NCBI GenBank assembly: GCA_003290465.1 | Contig: CP030759.1 | Location: 784,672 to 848,671, forward strand | Length of the DNA stretch: 64,000 nt | Direction of reading: 5' to 3' | Origin: Candidatus Sumerlaea chitinivorans | Lineage (GTDB): Bacteria > Sumerlaeota > Sumerlaeia > Sumerlaeales > Sumerlaeaceae | Shown: piece by piece, positions 52,526-60,561 of the stretch | Numbering within the stretch: position 1 is the first letter of the stretch | How the letters are laid out: every line of letters begins with the position of its first letter | Program-made: the position numbers and the translations under genes | The notes under the pieces: model-generated | What the model saw: only the letters and a program-made list of their open reading frames with translations | What the model was told of the DNA's origin: nothing | The model's database searches: none

Positions 52526-53692
52526 GTGTTGATAATCACGCTCACATACCTTGTCGCGCTTGCATGGTTTGCTCTCTGTTGGGAAGGCTGGCGAGGGCGC
52601 CGTTCGTTGGTTCGTTTGGAACAGGTCTCTCCGCTTTCAGATGCCGAGCGACGTTCCTTTCCATTCATTTCGGTAGTTATCGCTGCGCGCAATGAAGAAC
52701 GCACGATTCGCCAAGGTCTTCTCTCGCTCCTTCAACAGGACTATCCGTGTTTCGAGATCATTGTTGTCGATGACCGTTCGGAGGACGCGACGGCCAATGT
52801 TTTGCGAGAGATGTTGGAATCTGCCCCACCCGGCAGGCTGAAAGTGATAGAAAACAAAGAGCATCCTACCGGGTGGCTTGGGAAATGCCATGCTCTTCAT
52901 CTTGGCGCACAGGTGGCGACCGGGGAGTACTTGCTCTTCACAGATGCTGATGTGGTTTTTGCCCCCGACGTTCTGCGGCGGGCCGCCCGCCTGCTCGTGT
53001 CCGAGCGAGTCGACATGCTGTGTGTGTTTCCGAGGATGATCGTTCGTTCCTTACCAGAGAAGCTTTTTGTAGCTGCATTTGCCCAACTTTTCTTTTTCGC
53101 GTTTCGTCCGTGGCGAGCAATGCAAAGGAGGTCCAACGCTTTTGTTGGCGTTGGTGCCTTCAATCTCGTTCGAAAGTCTCTTTATCAACGTTTCGGAGGA
53201 CATCGCCTCCTTCGACTTAAGGTCGTAGACGATGTGGCGTTAGGGAAACTTGTGAAGTACTCGGGTGGGCGTGTCCTCGTTGCTCAAGGCGGAAGTTTGC
53301 TAAGTGTCCGTTGGCAAGACTCCCTCTGGGGGTTCATCCGGGGAGTTGAGAAAAATGCGTTTGCAGGAATGAGGTTTAGCGTTTTTCGGACGGTTGGCGT
53401 TGCGGTCGCCCTCCTCTGTCTGTATTGGGGGCCGTGGGTTACTGCTTGGGTAGGATCATCTCCCTCTCTTACCGTAGTCGCTTGGATCGCGTGCAGTCTA
53501 CAGATACTTGCCTGCGTCGCCACATGTATTGAGCTTGGATTCTCATGGACTTTGGCGCCGCTCGTGCCTCTCGGAGTAGGATTTGTGATGTTTGCTCTGC
53601 TGCGTTCGATGATTCTCACCCTAAAGCGCGGTGGTGTCGTTTGGCGGGATGATTTTTACTCGATTGCTGAGTTACGTCGATTTTGGGATTGA
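52526..53692 (+). CDS. Membrane-anchored family 2 glycosyltransferase, HpnB/CrtQ-like
   Basis: The 388-residue protein starts with one membrane helix, then a GT-A domain: ISVVIAARNEERTIRQGLLS, FEIIVVDDRSEDAT and LLFTDADVVFAPDVL, with DAD as the metal motif. VVDDVALGKLVKYSG and LLSVRWQDSLWGFIRGVEK lie in the acceptor half, the latter with a QxxRW-like element. Two or three helices end it. This plan is shared with hopanoid-linked HpnB and carotenoid CrtQ-type transferases, but neither pathway is visible here. The start is GTG 52526, with GGAGG a dozen bases before. The acceptor is unknown. Confidence 0.82.
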   Translation: MLIITLTYLVALAWFALCWEGWRGRRSLVRLEQVSPLSDAERRSFPFISVVIAARNEERTIRQGLLSLLQQDYPCFEIIVVDDRSEDATANVLREMLESAPPGRLKVIENKEHPTGWLGKCHALHLGAQVATGEYLLFTDADVVFAPDVLRRAARLLVSERVDMLCVFPRMIVRSLPEKLFVAAFAQLFFFAFRPWRAMQRRSNAFVGVGAFNLVRKSLYQRFGGHRLLRLKVVDDVALGKLVKYSGGRVLVAQGGSLLSVRWQDSLWGFIRGVEKNAFAGMRFSVFRTVGVAVALLCLYWGPWVTAWVGSSPSLTVVAWIACSLQILACVATCIELGFSWTLAPLVPLGVGFVMFALLRSMILTLKRGGVVWRDDFYSIAELRRFWD

Positions 53693-53749
53693 AATTCCAA
53701 TATAACAACCATTAACTTAAGCACAAAATAACATGCAGCCTTGTTTTTT

Positions 53750-53761
53750 CTCATTAATGAG
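53750..53761. repeat. Perfect 12-base palindrome upstream of the GH20 gene
   Basis: CTCATTAATGAG is fully self-complementary and lies about 110 bases before the GH20 start, in an AT-rich leader. It may be an operator. With the T-run TTTTTT just before it on the plus strand, it could also act as a weak minus-strand terminator. Confidence 0.35.
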
Positions 53762-53872
53762 GGGCAATTTAACAGCGATTAGTCTCTGAAGGTGGGGCGG
53801 TGGCAGTTCCTCACCAACGGGAAAGCAGCTGTCGAATCAAATAATATGCAATGAAGGAGAACGAAGAGGGTT

Positions 53873-56761
53873 ATGATGCGGGGCATGTGGAACATCGCTT
53901 TAGGGGTACTTTTGACGATTGGAGTAACCGGAATGACGGAAGCGGCGCAGAAGAAGGTGATCTCCGTCCAGCGTAACGGAATCGAGGTGTGGGCTGGTTC
54001 GACTGACGGTTTTGAGGTAAGGGTGGACGGTATTCCATTCCTGCGCAAGATGACGCTCTACGTGGTTAAGCCGCGGTGGGTCGGCAGGTACTATGGCTTC
54101 GAGGACGACCCAGAACTTCTTTCACGTGTGCGTCTGGTAGAGCGGCAAGATGGCTCGGCGCAGATTGTTCTGCCGATTCAAAGCCCGATTCGCGCAGTCC
54201 AGGGCCAGGTCCAAGTCGAGGTATTTCCTGATCGTCGACTTAAGTTATCTACTAACCTTGATCTTACTTCGAATGTTCAGGCTTTCGTCGAGCATCAATT
54301 TGGCCGGATCGGTGCGGGCTGGGTGATGGGGCGAGACTATAGCGCCGAGCTTCGGGACGGTAGCACGACGCACGGTGTGGCACCCATCGTACCTCGCTCC
54401 TCGAAAATTGCCGAGTCGCTTATTGCTGATCGCTTTCGCCGCTTAAACCTTGCCACACCCATTGGCGAGGTACGGATGCAGGCTACTGGTGATGTACGTT
54501 TTGTCCTTATAGATTATCGCCTCAATCCGTATGCCGACGAAGACAAGTCCTACTGGTTTGGTGTTCTTGAGACACCCCTGCCGTCCCAAAAGAAAGTCTC
54601 TTATTCCGTTGAGATGCAATTTCCAGAGCCAAGAACCTCAACTCATAGCGCAAGACTGACGACGACAACGGCGCTAAAGGCAGCTGAGTTAGCACTTTCT
54701 CCGGACGCTCCCCCTGATTTGATCATCCCGACTCCGAAATCTCTGCGTTGGCACGATGGCACAGTGCCTGTTGGGAACACGTTGACGGTTTCTGTGAAAG
54801 CACCATCCAGCGCCCTCGAATCGGAGATCGTGGCGCTTGCGAAAGACAGCTTAGATTTTTGGATGACGCGAGCCGGAATCTCCCTCACATTCGATGCGAC
54901 GCCGAATACAAGCCCATGCCTAAATCTGGTGCTGGATCCGACGCTCGCGAGCGCTCCTCATGGGCAGGCGCCTGAGTTTTACCGACTGGACACCACTTCC
55001 TCCGCGCTGCGGATCGAAGCCCCGACGACGAGCGGTTTGTGGGCTGGCCTGCGATCATTCGTTCAGCTGATGCGGAGTTCGGAAAATGAAGCATCGGTAC
55101 GTCGCTGCGAGATCGAAGACTACGCCTCGCTCCCTGTGCGCGCTATCCATTTCTTCAGTGGCAAAGATGCGCGCGATTTGCAGGTTCGCATGGTCCGTGA
55201 GATTTTGGGCCTGCTCAAGATCAACACGCTTGTCTACCAGTGCGAGTATGTGAAGTGGGATTGCCTCAAAGAAATTCATCATCCGCGGTATGGAATGGAC
55301 AAGGCCGACGCGGCGGCAGTGCGCGATGAAGCGCGACGGCAACGGATAGAAATCATCCCATTGGTGAACTCTTTTGGCCACATGGAGTGGTTGCTCGACA
55401 ACGACCACTACCGGCACCTTGCCGACAATCCTAAGAAGCCCTACGCCTATGACCCCTCCAATCCGCGTGTCTACGAGATCTGCGAACGGATTTATTCCGA
55501 GGTGATCGACTTTTTCCGCCCGAAGACGATCCACATCGGCCACGACGAAATTACGATAGGCGGATTCCCCCAAAAGCCGGAAAACAAAAAGGTCGGGGCC
55601 ACAAAGTTAATCGTGAAGGACATCCGGCATTACCACAATTTCCTCGCGCGTAGAGGAATTCGCACCATGATTTGGGGCGACTTGTTCTTAGGTCCGGGTG
55701 AAGGCGTCGGTGCTTGCTTCGCCGAAAGCGTTGCGGAAGCAAAGGAGCGGCGACGTGGCATCCCGCGTGACATTATCATCGCCGACTGGCATTATGATCC
55801 CGCGCCAATTAAGGAATTTGTTAGTCTGAGCATTTTCAACGAGGAAGGGTTCGATACTTTGGCCTGCCCGTGGTATCGGCCAGACAATGTTGTGCTGTTT
55901 GCTAAGGCTGCCGCTTTGGAATATGAAAAATCACACTCGAAAACGAAGGGGGACAAGAATTCGAGCGCAAGACGTGGGCAGACTCTGGGGGTGATGCAAA
56001 CCACCTGGGCAGGGTATTCGTTCGACGAGAAATCTTTCCATGAGAACCCAGAGCAATACTCCGCCTACGTGCTCGCGGCGGAGGCTGCTTGGACTGGGGG
56101 CTATGATTCCGCAGCCCAAGTGCCATTCAATTATGAGCAAGAGTTCTTGCGTCTATGGGGGGCCTCAGTTTTTCCGAACGGAAGTCGCGGTTGGTTTGCC
56201 GATCTTTCCCCCCTTGCGAATTACCGACTACCCGCCGGTACCGGGCAGGACATCCTCGATGTGCCCGAATGGTCCAGCATGAAAGATTTCCCCAAAGGGG
56301 AGGTTCACTTTGGGCGCTTCCGCTTCCTGATTCCTTCGATTGGTGACCGGCCTGCGGCGGTGCTGCTCGATGGGGCGTTCAACCCGCCGGGTCAGTGGCC
56401 CAAAGAACTTGTGCTCGATCTCAATGGCAGGGCAAACTTGCTGGCGTTTGCAGTCGCAGCGAGCCTTCCGCTTCAGAACGGAACTGTGATTGCCCGAACA
56501 AAAGTTAAATATGAAAGCGGGCGCGAGGCCTCAATTGATTGGAAAATCGGTGGCACCGTTTTCTCGCTCGACGATCCAAGAGTGGGAGCAGAAACGCCTG
56601 TGCTTTGGAAGAACAGCGAGAGCGGGAAAGCCCCGCGCGTGGTTCATGGATATTTGTGGCATAACCCATACCCCAATGAGACAATTCGCTCACTGGTTTT
56701 TGAGAGCGCAAATAGTGGGAGCGGGCTTCTGATCTTTGGAATTACCGGTTTACAACCGTAG
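53873..56761 (+). CDS. Secreted family 20 glycoside hydrolase (beta-N-acetylhexosaminidase-like)
   Basis: The 962-residue protein has a signal peptide (MRGMWNIALGVLLTIGVTGM, then TEAAQ). An N-terminal beta-rich region of about 250 residues is of unknown type. A GH20b-like domain starts around LIIPTPKSLRWHDG (near residue 283). The TIM barrel runs from about residue 420. It carries the catalytic Asp-Glu pair D558-E559 in HIGHDEI, where Asp orients the substrate acetamido group and Glu is the acid. VNSFGHMEWLL and GVMQTTWAGYSF line the pocket. A C-terminal beta domain of about 180 residues follows. GH20 enzymes release terminal N-acetylhexosamine, for example from chitin fragments. The true substrate is unproved. 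Confidence 0.85.
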   Translation: MMRGMWNIALGVLLTIGVTGMTEAAQKKVISVQRNGIEVWAGSTDGFEVRVDGIPFLRKMTLYVVKPRWVGRYYGFEDDPELLSRVRLVERQDGSAQIVLPIQSPIRAVQGQVQVEVFPDRRLKLSTNLDLTSNVQAFVEHQFGRIGAGWVMGRDYSAELRDGSTTHGVAPIVPRSSKIAESLIADRFRRLNLATPIGEVRMQATGDVRFVLIDYRLNPYADEDKSYWFGVLETPLPSQKKVSYSVEMQFPEPRTSTHSARLTTTTALKAAELALSPDAPPDLIIPTPKSLRWHDGTVPVGNTLTVSVKAPSSALESEIVALAKDSLDFWMTRAGISLTFDATPNTSPCLNLVLDPTLASAPHGQAPEFYRLDTTSSALRIEAPTTSGLWAGLRSFVQLMRSSENEASVRRCEIEDYASLPVRAIHFFSGKDARDLQVRMVREILGLLKINTLVYQCEYVKWDCLKEIHHPRYGMDKADAAAVRDEARRQRIEIIPLVNSFGHMEWLLDNDHYRHLADNPKKPYAYDPSNPRVYEICERIYSEVIDFFRPKTIHIGHDEITIGGFPQKPENKKVGATKLIVKDIRHYHNFLARRGIRTMIWGDLFLGPGEGVGACFAESVAEAKERRRGIPRDIIIADWHYDPAPIKEFVSLSIFNEEGFDTLACPWYRPDNVVLFAKAAALEYEKSHSKTKGDKNSSARRGQTLGVMQTTWAGYSFDEKSFHENPEQYSAYVLAAEAAWTGGYDSAAQVPFNYEQEFLRLWGASVFPNGSRGWFADLSPLANYRLPAGTGQDILDVPEWSSMKDFPKGEVHFGRFRFLIPSIGDRPAAVLLDGAFNPPGQWPKELVLDLNGRANLLAFAVAASLPLQNGTVIARTKVKYESGREASIDWKIGGTVFSLDDPRVGAETPVLWKNSESGKAPRVVHGYLWHNPYPNETIRSLVFESANSGSGLLIFGITGLQP

Positions 56762-56812
56762 AGCTCCAGCTCCCCGGTTTGACGGGATCGAAATTGCAGG
56801 ATGCTGAGCGCC

Positions 56813-58114
56813 TCAGCTCAGGAAGATTGCCTCCATGCGTTTTCGGAGGTTTGTCTTGCGAACACGCTCGGGAAAGATCACCCGGCGGATATGCGCTGTG
56901 GCTCGCGCGAGCCCTTCGATGATGGGTGAGACCTCGTGAATGTCGCGGTAGACGCTCTTTGCACGCTGTACTTCGATCATGATATGGCGAGCAGGATCGG
57001 TTGTCCGTGGAGAATAAGGTTGATACGCCACACTGCGACTTTCGTCGAGGACAAAGTAGTATCGAGAGTCTAACCCAAGCGCTTCGATTTCTCTCTTCGC
57101 CTTACGGATGCGCGAGGCGAGATTTGTTACGCCAGAGATGTCGATCGTCTTAAACAGATTTCGCTCACACAGACGTGATGCAAGATCACTGAGAATGGGA
57201 TCTGGGGCCTCTTGCCACTGAGCGATGTTTGTCATCAATGTGTCGTCCGTCACTCCAAGATAATGGGGCAGTGCGATTTGGTCGCCTGCGCACAACAGTT
57301 CTGCTAAAAGTGGAGTCACAAGTTGTGCATCGATTTGCTTGGACATCAGAAGTTCTCGTGCACGTCGCAGAAGTAAAATCAGCATGTTCTCAGCCGCTCG
57401 GACTGTTTTGTGGAGGTAAACCTGGGTAAACATGTGGTATCGTGCTTGAAGGTATTTTTCCACAGGGTGAAGCCCGTTGGGGGCGATAACAATGCGTTCC
57501 CCATGTTGGTCGAGTCGAAGCACCTTCAGGAGTCGCTCTAAGTCGTAGATACCGTACTTAACCCCCGTCATAATGCTATCCCGAAGGAGGTAGTCGAATC
57601 TGTCTGCGTCCAGTTGCGAGGTGATGATTTGGGAAAGAAACGGGGGCTTGCTCCGCCCCAAAAGGATCTGCGAAACCATCCGGGGCAATGCAGGGGAATA
57701 GGCTGCTAATGCGCGATGGACTTTAGTATTTGGATTCAGCAAAATGAGTTGAGTCCAATGTTCATGATGGATGCCAGTCACGGCTTCGAAGAGGTGGGAA
57801 AACGGGCCGTGGCCAATGTCATGAAGTAACGCGGCACAGCGCACAGCGATTGACTGCTGGGGGGAGATAGGCCACTCTTTGCGGAGCTGTTGAAGAATTC
57901 GAGTCGCTATCCACATCACCCCCAATGAATGGGTAAAACGACTATGCTCAGCCCCTTGGTAGGCGAGTGAGGCGAAACCTAACTGACGAATGCGACGGAG
58001 ACGTTGGAGCTCGGGGGTATCGATGAGCTCCATCAGGAGGCGGTCCTCGCGCGATGTCTTATCAAGCGCAATAATGTCATGCACGGGGTCGCGATAAAGT
58101 TTTTCGATAATCAT
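56813..58114 (-). CDS. HD-domain phosphohydrolase, SAMHD1/dGTPase-like
   Basis: The 433-residue cytosolic protein belongs to the SAMHD1-like HD family (COG1078), whose members hydrolyse dNTPs. IEKLYRDPVHDIIALDK opens it. The metal site consists of H in HSRFTHSLGVM, HD in LLHDIGHGPFSH and the distal D in ITSQLDADRFDYLLRDS, all present. RDSIMTGVKYGIYDLERLL follows, as in characterised homologues. The C-terminal third is less conserved. The start is ATG 58114. It ends close to the convergent GH20 gene, with no clear terminator between. The physiological nucleotide is unknown. Confidence 0.9.
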   Translation of the reverse strand: MIIEKLYRDPVHDIIALDKTSREDRLLMELIDTPELQRLRRIRQLGFASLAYQGAEHSRFTHSLGVMWIATRILQQLRKEWPISPQQSIAVRCAALLHDIGHGPFSHLFEAVTGIHHEHWTQLILLNPNTKVHRALAAYSPALPRMVSQILLGRSKPPFLSQIITSQLDADRFDYLLRDSIMTGVKYGIYDLERLLKVLRLDQHGERIVIAPNGLHPVEKYLQARYHMFTQVYLHKTVRAAENMLILLLRRARELLMSKQIDAQLVTPLLAELLCAGDQIALPHYLGVTDDTLMTNIAQWQEAPDPILSDLASRLCERNLFKTIDISGVTNLASRIRKAKREIEALGLDSRYYFVLDESRSVAYQPYSPRTTDPARHIMIEVQRAKSVYRDIHEVSPIIEGLARATAHIRRVIFPERVRKTNLRKRMEAIFLS

Positions 58115-58216
58115 GAGCGCCTCCAGATTCTCGCCAGAGTATTAGTAGATGTAACCTGATAGTTAACCTCAGGACGGAAGACAACCGGGATTTGTGGATT
58201 CAGCGGTTTTACCCAA

Positions 58217-58238
58217 GGGGAACCGCGGGGGAACCGCG
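58217..58238. repeat. Perfect tandem duplication of an 11-base unit
   Basis: GGGGAACCGCG occurs twice without a gap (58217-58227 and 58228-58238) in the 250-base region between the HD gene and a small secreted-protein gene. It may be a regulatory site or simple slippage. Confidence 0.5.
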
Positions 58239-58362
58239 TTGGAGCGCAGGCTGTTCTGAAAATGTGGTCATTCACGTTTGATAAGTGCTGCACGAATTTT
58301 GGAGTTGCTCGGGAAAAGCCGCAAGATGCTACATTCGTGCCGAAGCGAGAAAGGAATACGCG

Positions 58363-58752
58363 ATGCAGCGAATGTGGGTTGTCTTGTCTCTGACTGTTTT
58401 GGTCCTGCATCTGGAAAGCGTTTCGCTGGCCAAATCATGGCTAAGCCCAAATGGGATTGTTCATGCAACTGGATCAGTCGTGCGCAAGGTTGCTGAGGTA
58501 CCAATGTCGGCTGGCCGATTTCTCGTCGGCGGGGGAAAGAAAATTGCACGCGGAGTCGGCGCAGACAGAATTCCTAACCACGTGCGGACAGCAGATGAGA
58601 AATTAGGCACGATGGCCCGCACCGCGACCACACCAGTCAGAAAGTATGTCATTCAACCACTCTCGAATGGTGTGGTTCAACCGACACGCCAGAAAGTTGC
58701 CCGCGTTTGGCCATTTACTTGGCTTTCTAAAACGATTGCAGGTTCGAAATGA
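58363..58752 (+). CDS. Small basic exported hypothetical protein
   Basis: The 129-residue product has a signal peptide (QRMWVVLSLTVLVLHLESVS, then LAK) and a basic mature part without cysteines. The mature sequence has repeating T/V/P-rich blocks such as ATTPVRKYVIQPLSNGVVQP. I know no family for it. ATG 58363 is chosen because the signal peptide begins there; the frame is open to 58285. It overlaps the next gene by four bases (ATGA), so the two are translationally linked. Confidence 0.6.
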   Translation: MQRMWVVLSLTVLVLHLESVSLAKSWLSPNGIVHATGSVVRKVAEVPMSAGRFLVGGGKKIARGVGADRIPNHVRTADEKLGTMARTATTPVRKYVIQPLSNGVVQPTRQKVARVWPFTWLSKTIAGSK

Positions 58753-59510
58753 AAGCAGCCACCCGATTCTGTGCCGTGATTTGTCTCGTTGGGTTTTGCG
58801 TCCTTGGCGCGAATGGATCGGATTTGTTGACTCCAGCGTTCAGTAGTCTGCCTGACGACGGTCCTGTCCTCGGCACGCTGGCACCTCTGGATCTGAACGA
58901 GATAGCCGAAGAGATCACAGACAGTGTGACATTCAAACTGGATACGTACGCACACGTTCGGGCTATGCCATGGAATTGGAGGGGCGCAGGAGACGCCTCA
59001 ATGGAATGTCAGGTGGCTTTCACGCCAACTGCACTTTACGTCGAAGGCACGTTTGCTGACGATTATCCGTTTTGCCAACCGATGTTACGTCCCAGCAAAC
59101 CGGATTGGTGGGGGATCGGTTATGGAGCAGACGGGATAGAGTTTATTCTCGAGGATGCAACGACGAGCACTCGCACTGTGCGCTTCCTCCTTAACTTTAG
59201 CTCACGAGCGGTCGCTCCTCGGGTGGAGCTCGCACAGTCCTTGACAGGTACGCCCCCCGGTTTTGTCGGCGGAGCAGCAATTGAGCTGCGGGATGGGGAA
59301 GTACCTCCGTGGCTCTCAAGAGAAGAAGCGGCACAAACCGAGTTGGTTCACTTTCGCGCGGCAGTTCCATTATCAGTTCTTGCAAGCCCCCGCTTCTTGA
59401 ACGCACCGCTACGTGTGACGTGTCGCCTCCACGATCGGGATGGTGATATATCGACGTATAAGATGCTGGAAGCGACGGAGCTACATAAACCTGTGATTTT
59501 CGGCCAATGA
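58749..59510 (+). CDS. Secreted protein with a CBM9-like beta-sandwich
   Basis: The 253-residue protein has a signal peptide (KAATRFCAVICLVGFCVLGA, then NGSD). From about residue 80 the pattern resembles carbohydrate-binding family 9/DOMON-like modules: ALYVEGTFADDYPF, then WWGIGYGADGIEFILED and VRFLLNFSSRA. The CBM9 link is inferred from strand order and the DGIE motif, not proven. The start overlaps the previous gene's stop in an ATGA. With the upstream exported protein it forms a two-gene unit, perhaps for surface glycan binding. Confidence 0.6.
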   Translation: MKAATRFCAVICLVGFCVLGANGSDLLTPAFSSLPDDGPVLGTLAPLDLNEIAEEITDSVTFKLDTYAHVRAMPWNWRGAGDASMECQVAFTPTALYVEGTFADDYPFCQPMLRPSKPDWWGIGYGADGIEFILEDATTSTRTVRFLLNFSSRAVAPRVELAQSLTGTPPGFVGGAAIELRDGEVPPWLSREEAAQTELVHFRAAVPLSVLASPRFLNAPLRVTCRLHDRDGDISTYKMLEATELHKPVIFGQ

Positions 59511-59540
59511 GTGTTGTGGCGAGAAGTGGCTGAGAGAGCG

Positions 59541-60335
59541 CTACGAAGATAGAGCGCTGAGATGGTTCACAGGACTGGCTCCTTGACCCACGACGACTGC
59601 TTGCTCAATGGCTCGCCGGATGAATGTTCGCCCAAACGCAACAGCTTCGCGCACGTCCATACCTCGAGCAAGCCCGACACAGATAGCTGAGGATAACGCA
59701 CAGCCACTGCCGTGGGTGTGACGCGTTGCAATTCGAGGCGCACGCAGCAGCTCGATCTCATCTCCGATGCAGAGCACGTCGGTCACCACGTCGGCGTCAA
59801 AGGTTGCGTCGCCCCCTTTGACCAACACAGCCGACGGCCCCAAGCCAGCAATGCGGCGGGCTGCAGCAATAGCATCGTTCAGATTTTGAATGGGATGATT
59901 CGCAAGAATTGCCGCCTCAGGACAATTCGGAGTGACAAGCGTGGCCCGTGGCACAAGTTTTTCGCGTAGCAGATCAATGGCATCTTCCGCCAGAAGACGG
60001 GCTCCAGTTGTGGAGACCATGACCGGGTCAACCACAACGGGCAATTCGGGCACCTTGGCAAGTTCTTCTGCGACGACAAGAATGACGGATTGGTTTGCCA
60101 GCATTCCTGTTTTAGCTGCGTCGCATCCGAGATCGCTCAAGACGATGCGGATCTGCTCACGGACGAACTCAGAAGGGACCTCATGGATTGCGCTCACCCC
60201 CAGCGTGTTCTGCGCAGTCAAGGCGGTGATTGCACTCATTCCGTAGGCGCCAAGAACCGTGAATGTCTTTAAATCGCCTTGAATGCCAGCCCCGCCCCCC
60301 GAGTCACTGCCAGCAATCGTAAGACATTTCACCAT
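59541..60335 (-). CDS. thiD: Hydroxymethylpyrimidine/phosphomethylpyrimidine kinase
   Basis: ThiD phosphorylates HMP and HMP-P for thiamine synthesis in the cytosol. The 264-residue product begins CLTIAGSDSGGGAGIQGDLK, the substrate loop. ITALTAQNTLGV follows, then VVVDPVMVSTTG. VTPNCPEAAIL and the anion hole with catalytic Asp RHTHGSGCALSSAI are complete. ATG 60335 gives the usual N-terminus; upstream in-frame starts at 60347 and 60383 are possible. No other thiamine gene or TPP riboswitch was found beside it. Confidence 0.94.
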   Translation of the reverse strand: MVKCLTIAGSDSGGGAGIQGDLKTFTVLGAYGMSAITALTAQNTLGVSAIHEVPSEFVREQIRIVLSDLGCDAAKTGMLANQSVILVVAEELAKVPELPVVVDPVMVSTTGARLLAEDAIDLLREKLVPRATLVTPNCPEAAILANHPIQNLNDAIAAARRIAGLGPSAVLVKGGDATFDADVVTDVLCIGDEIELLRAPRIATRHTHGSGCALSSAICVGLARGMDVREAVAFGRTFIRRAIEQAVVVGQGASPVNHLSALSS

Positions 60336-60396
60336 CCGTTGAACCATGACAAAAATAAACGGAGTGCTGTGTTGGTAAATCAAGCCGGATCATGGC

Positions 60397-60482
60397 GCCG
60401 AAGTGGCGGAATGGCAGACGCAGAGGACTCAAAATCCTCCGTGGGCAACCACGTGTGGGTTCGACTCCCACCTTCGGCACCA
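60397..60482 (+). tRNA. tRNA-Leu (anticodon CAA)
   Basis: This 86-base class II tRNA has the acceptor GCCGAAG/CTTCGGC, discriminator A and an encoded CCA. The anticodon loop CTCAAAA sits on the stem GAGGA/TCCTC, giving CAA for UUG codons. The long variable arm (about CGTGGGCAACCACG) and T loop TTCGACT are clear. Confidence 0.96.
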
Positions 60483-60561
60483 TTTTCTGTTAGTCCTTGC
60501 GGCTCACCACGACTCGGCAGTCTTCGCAACATTTCAGACCTAATTGCCGGGGAGGAACAGA

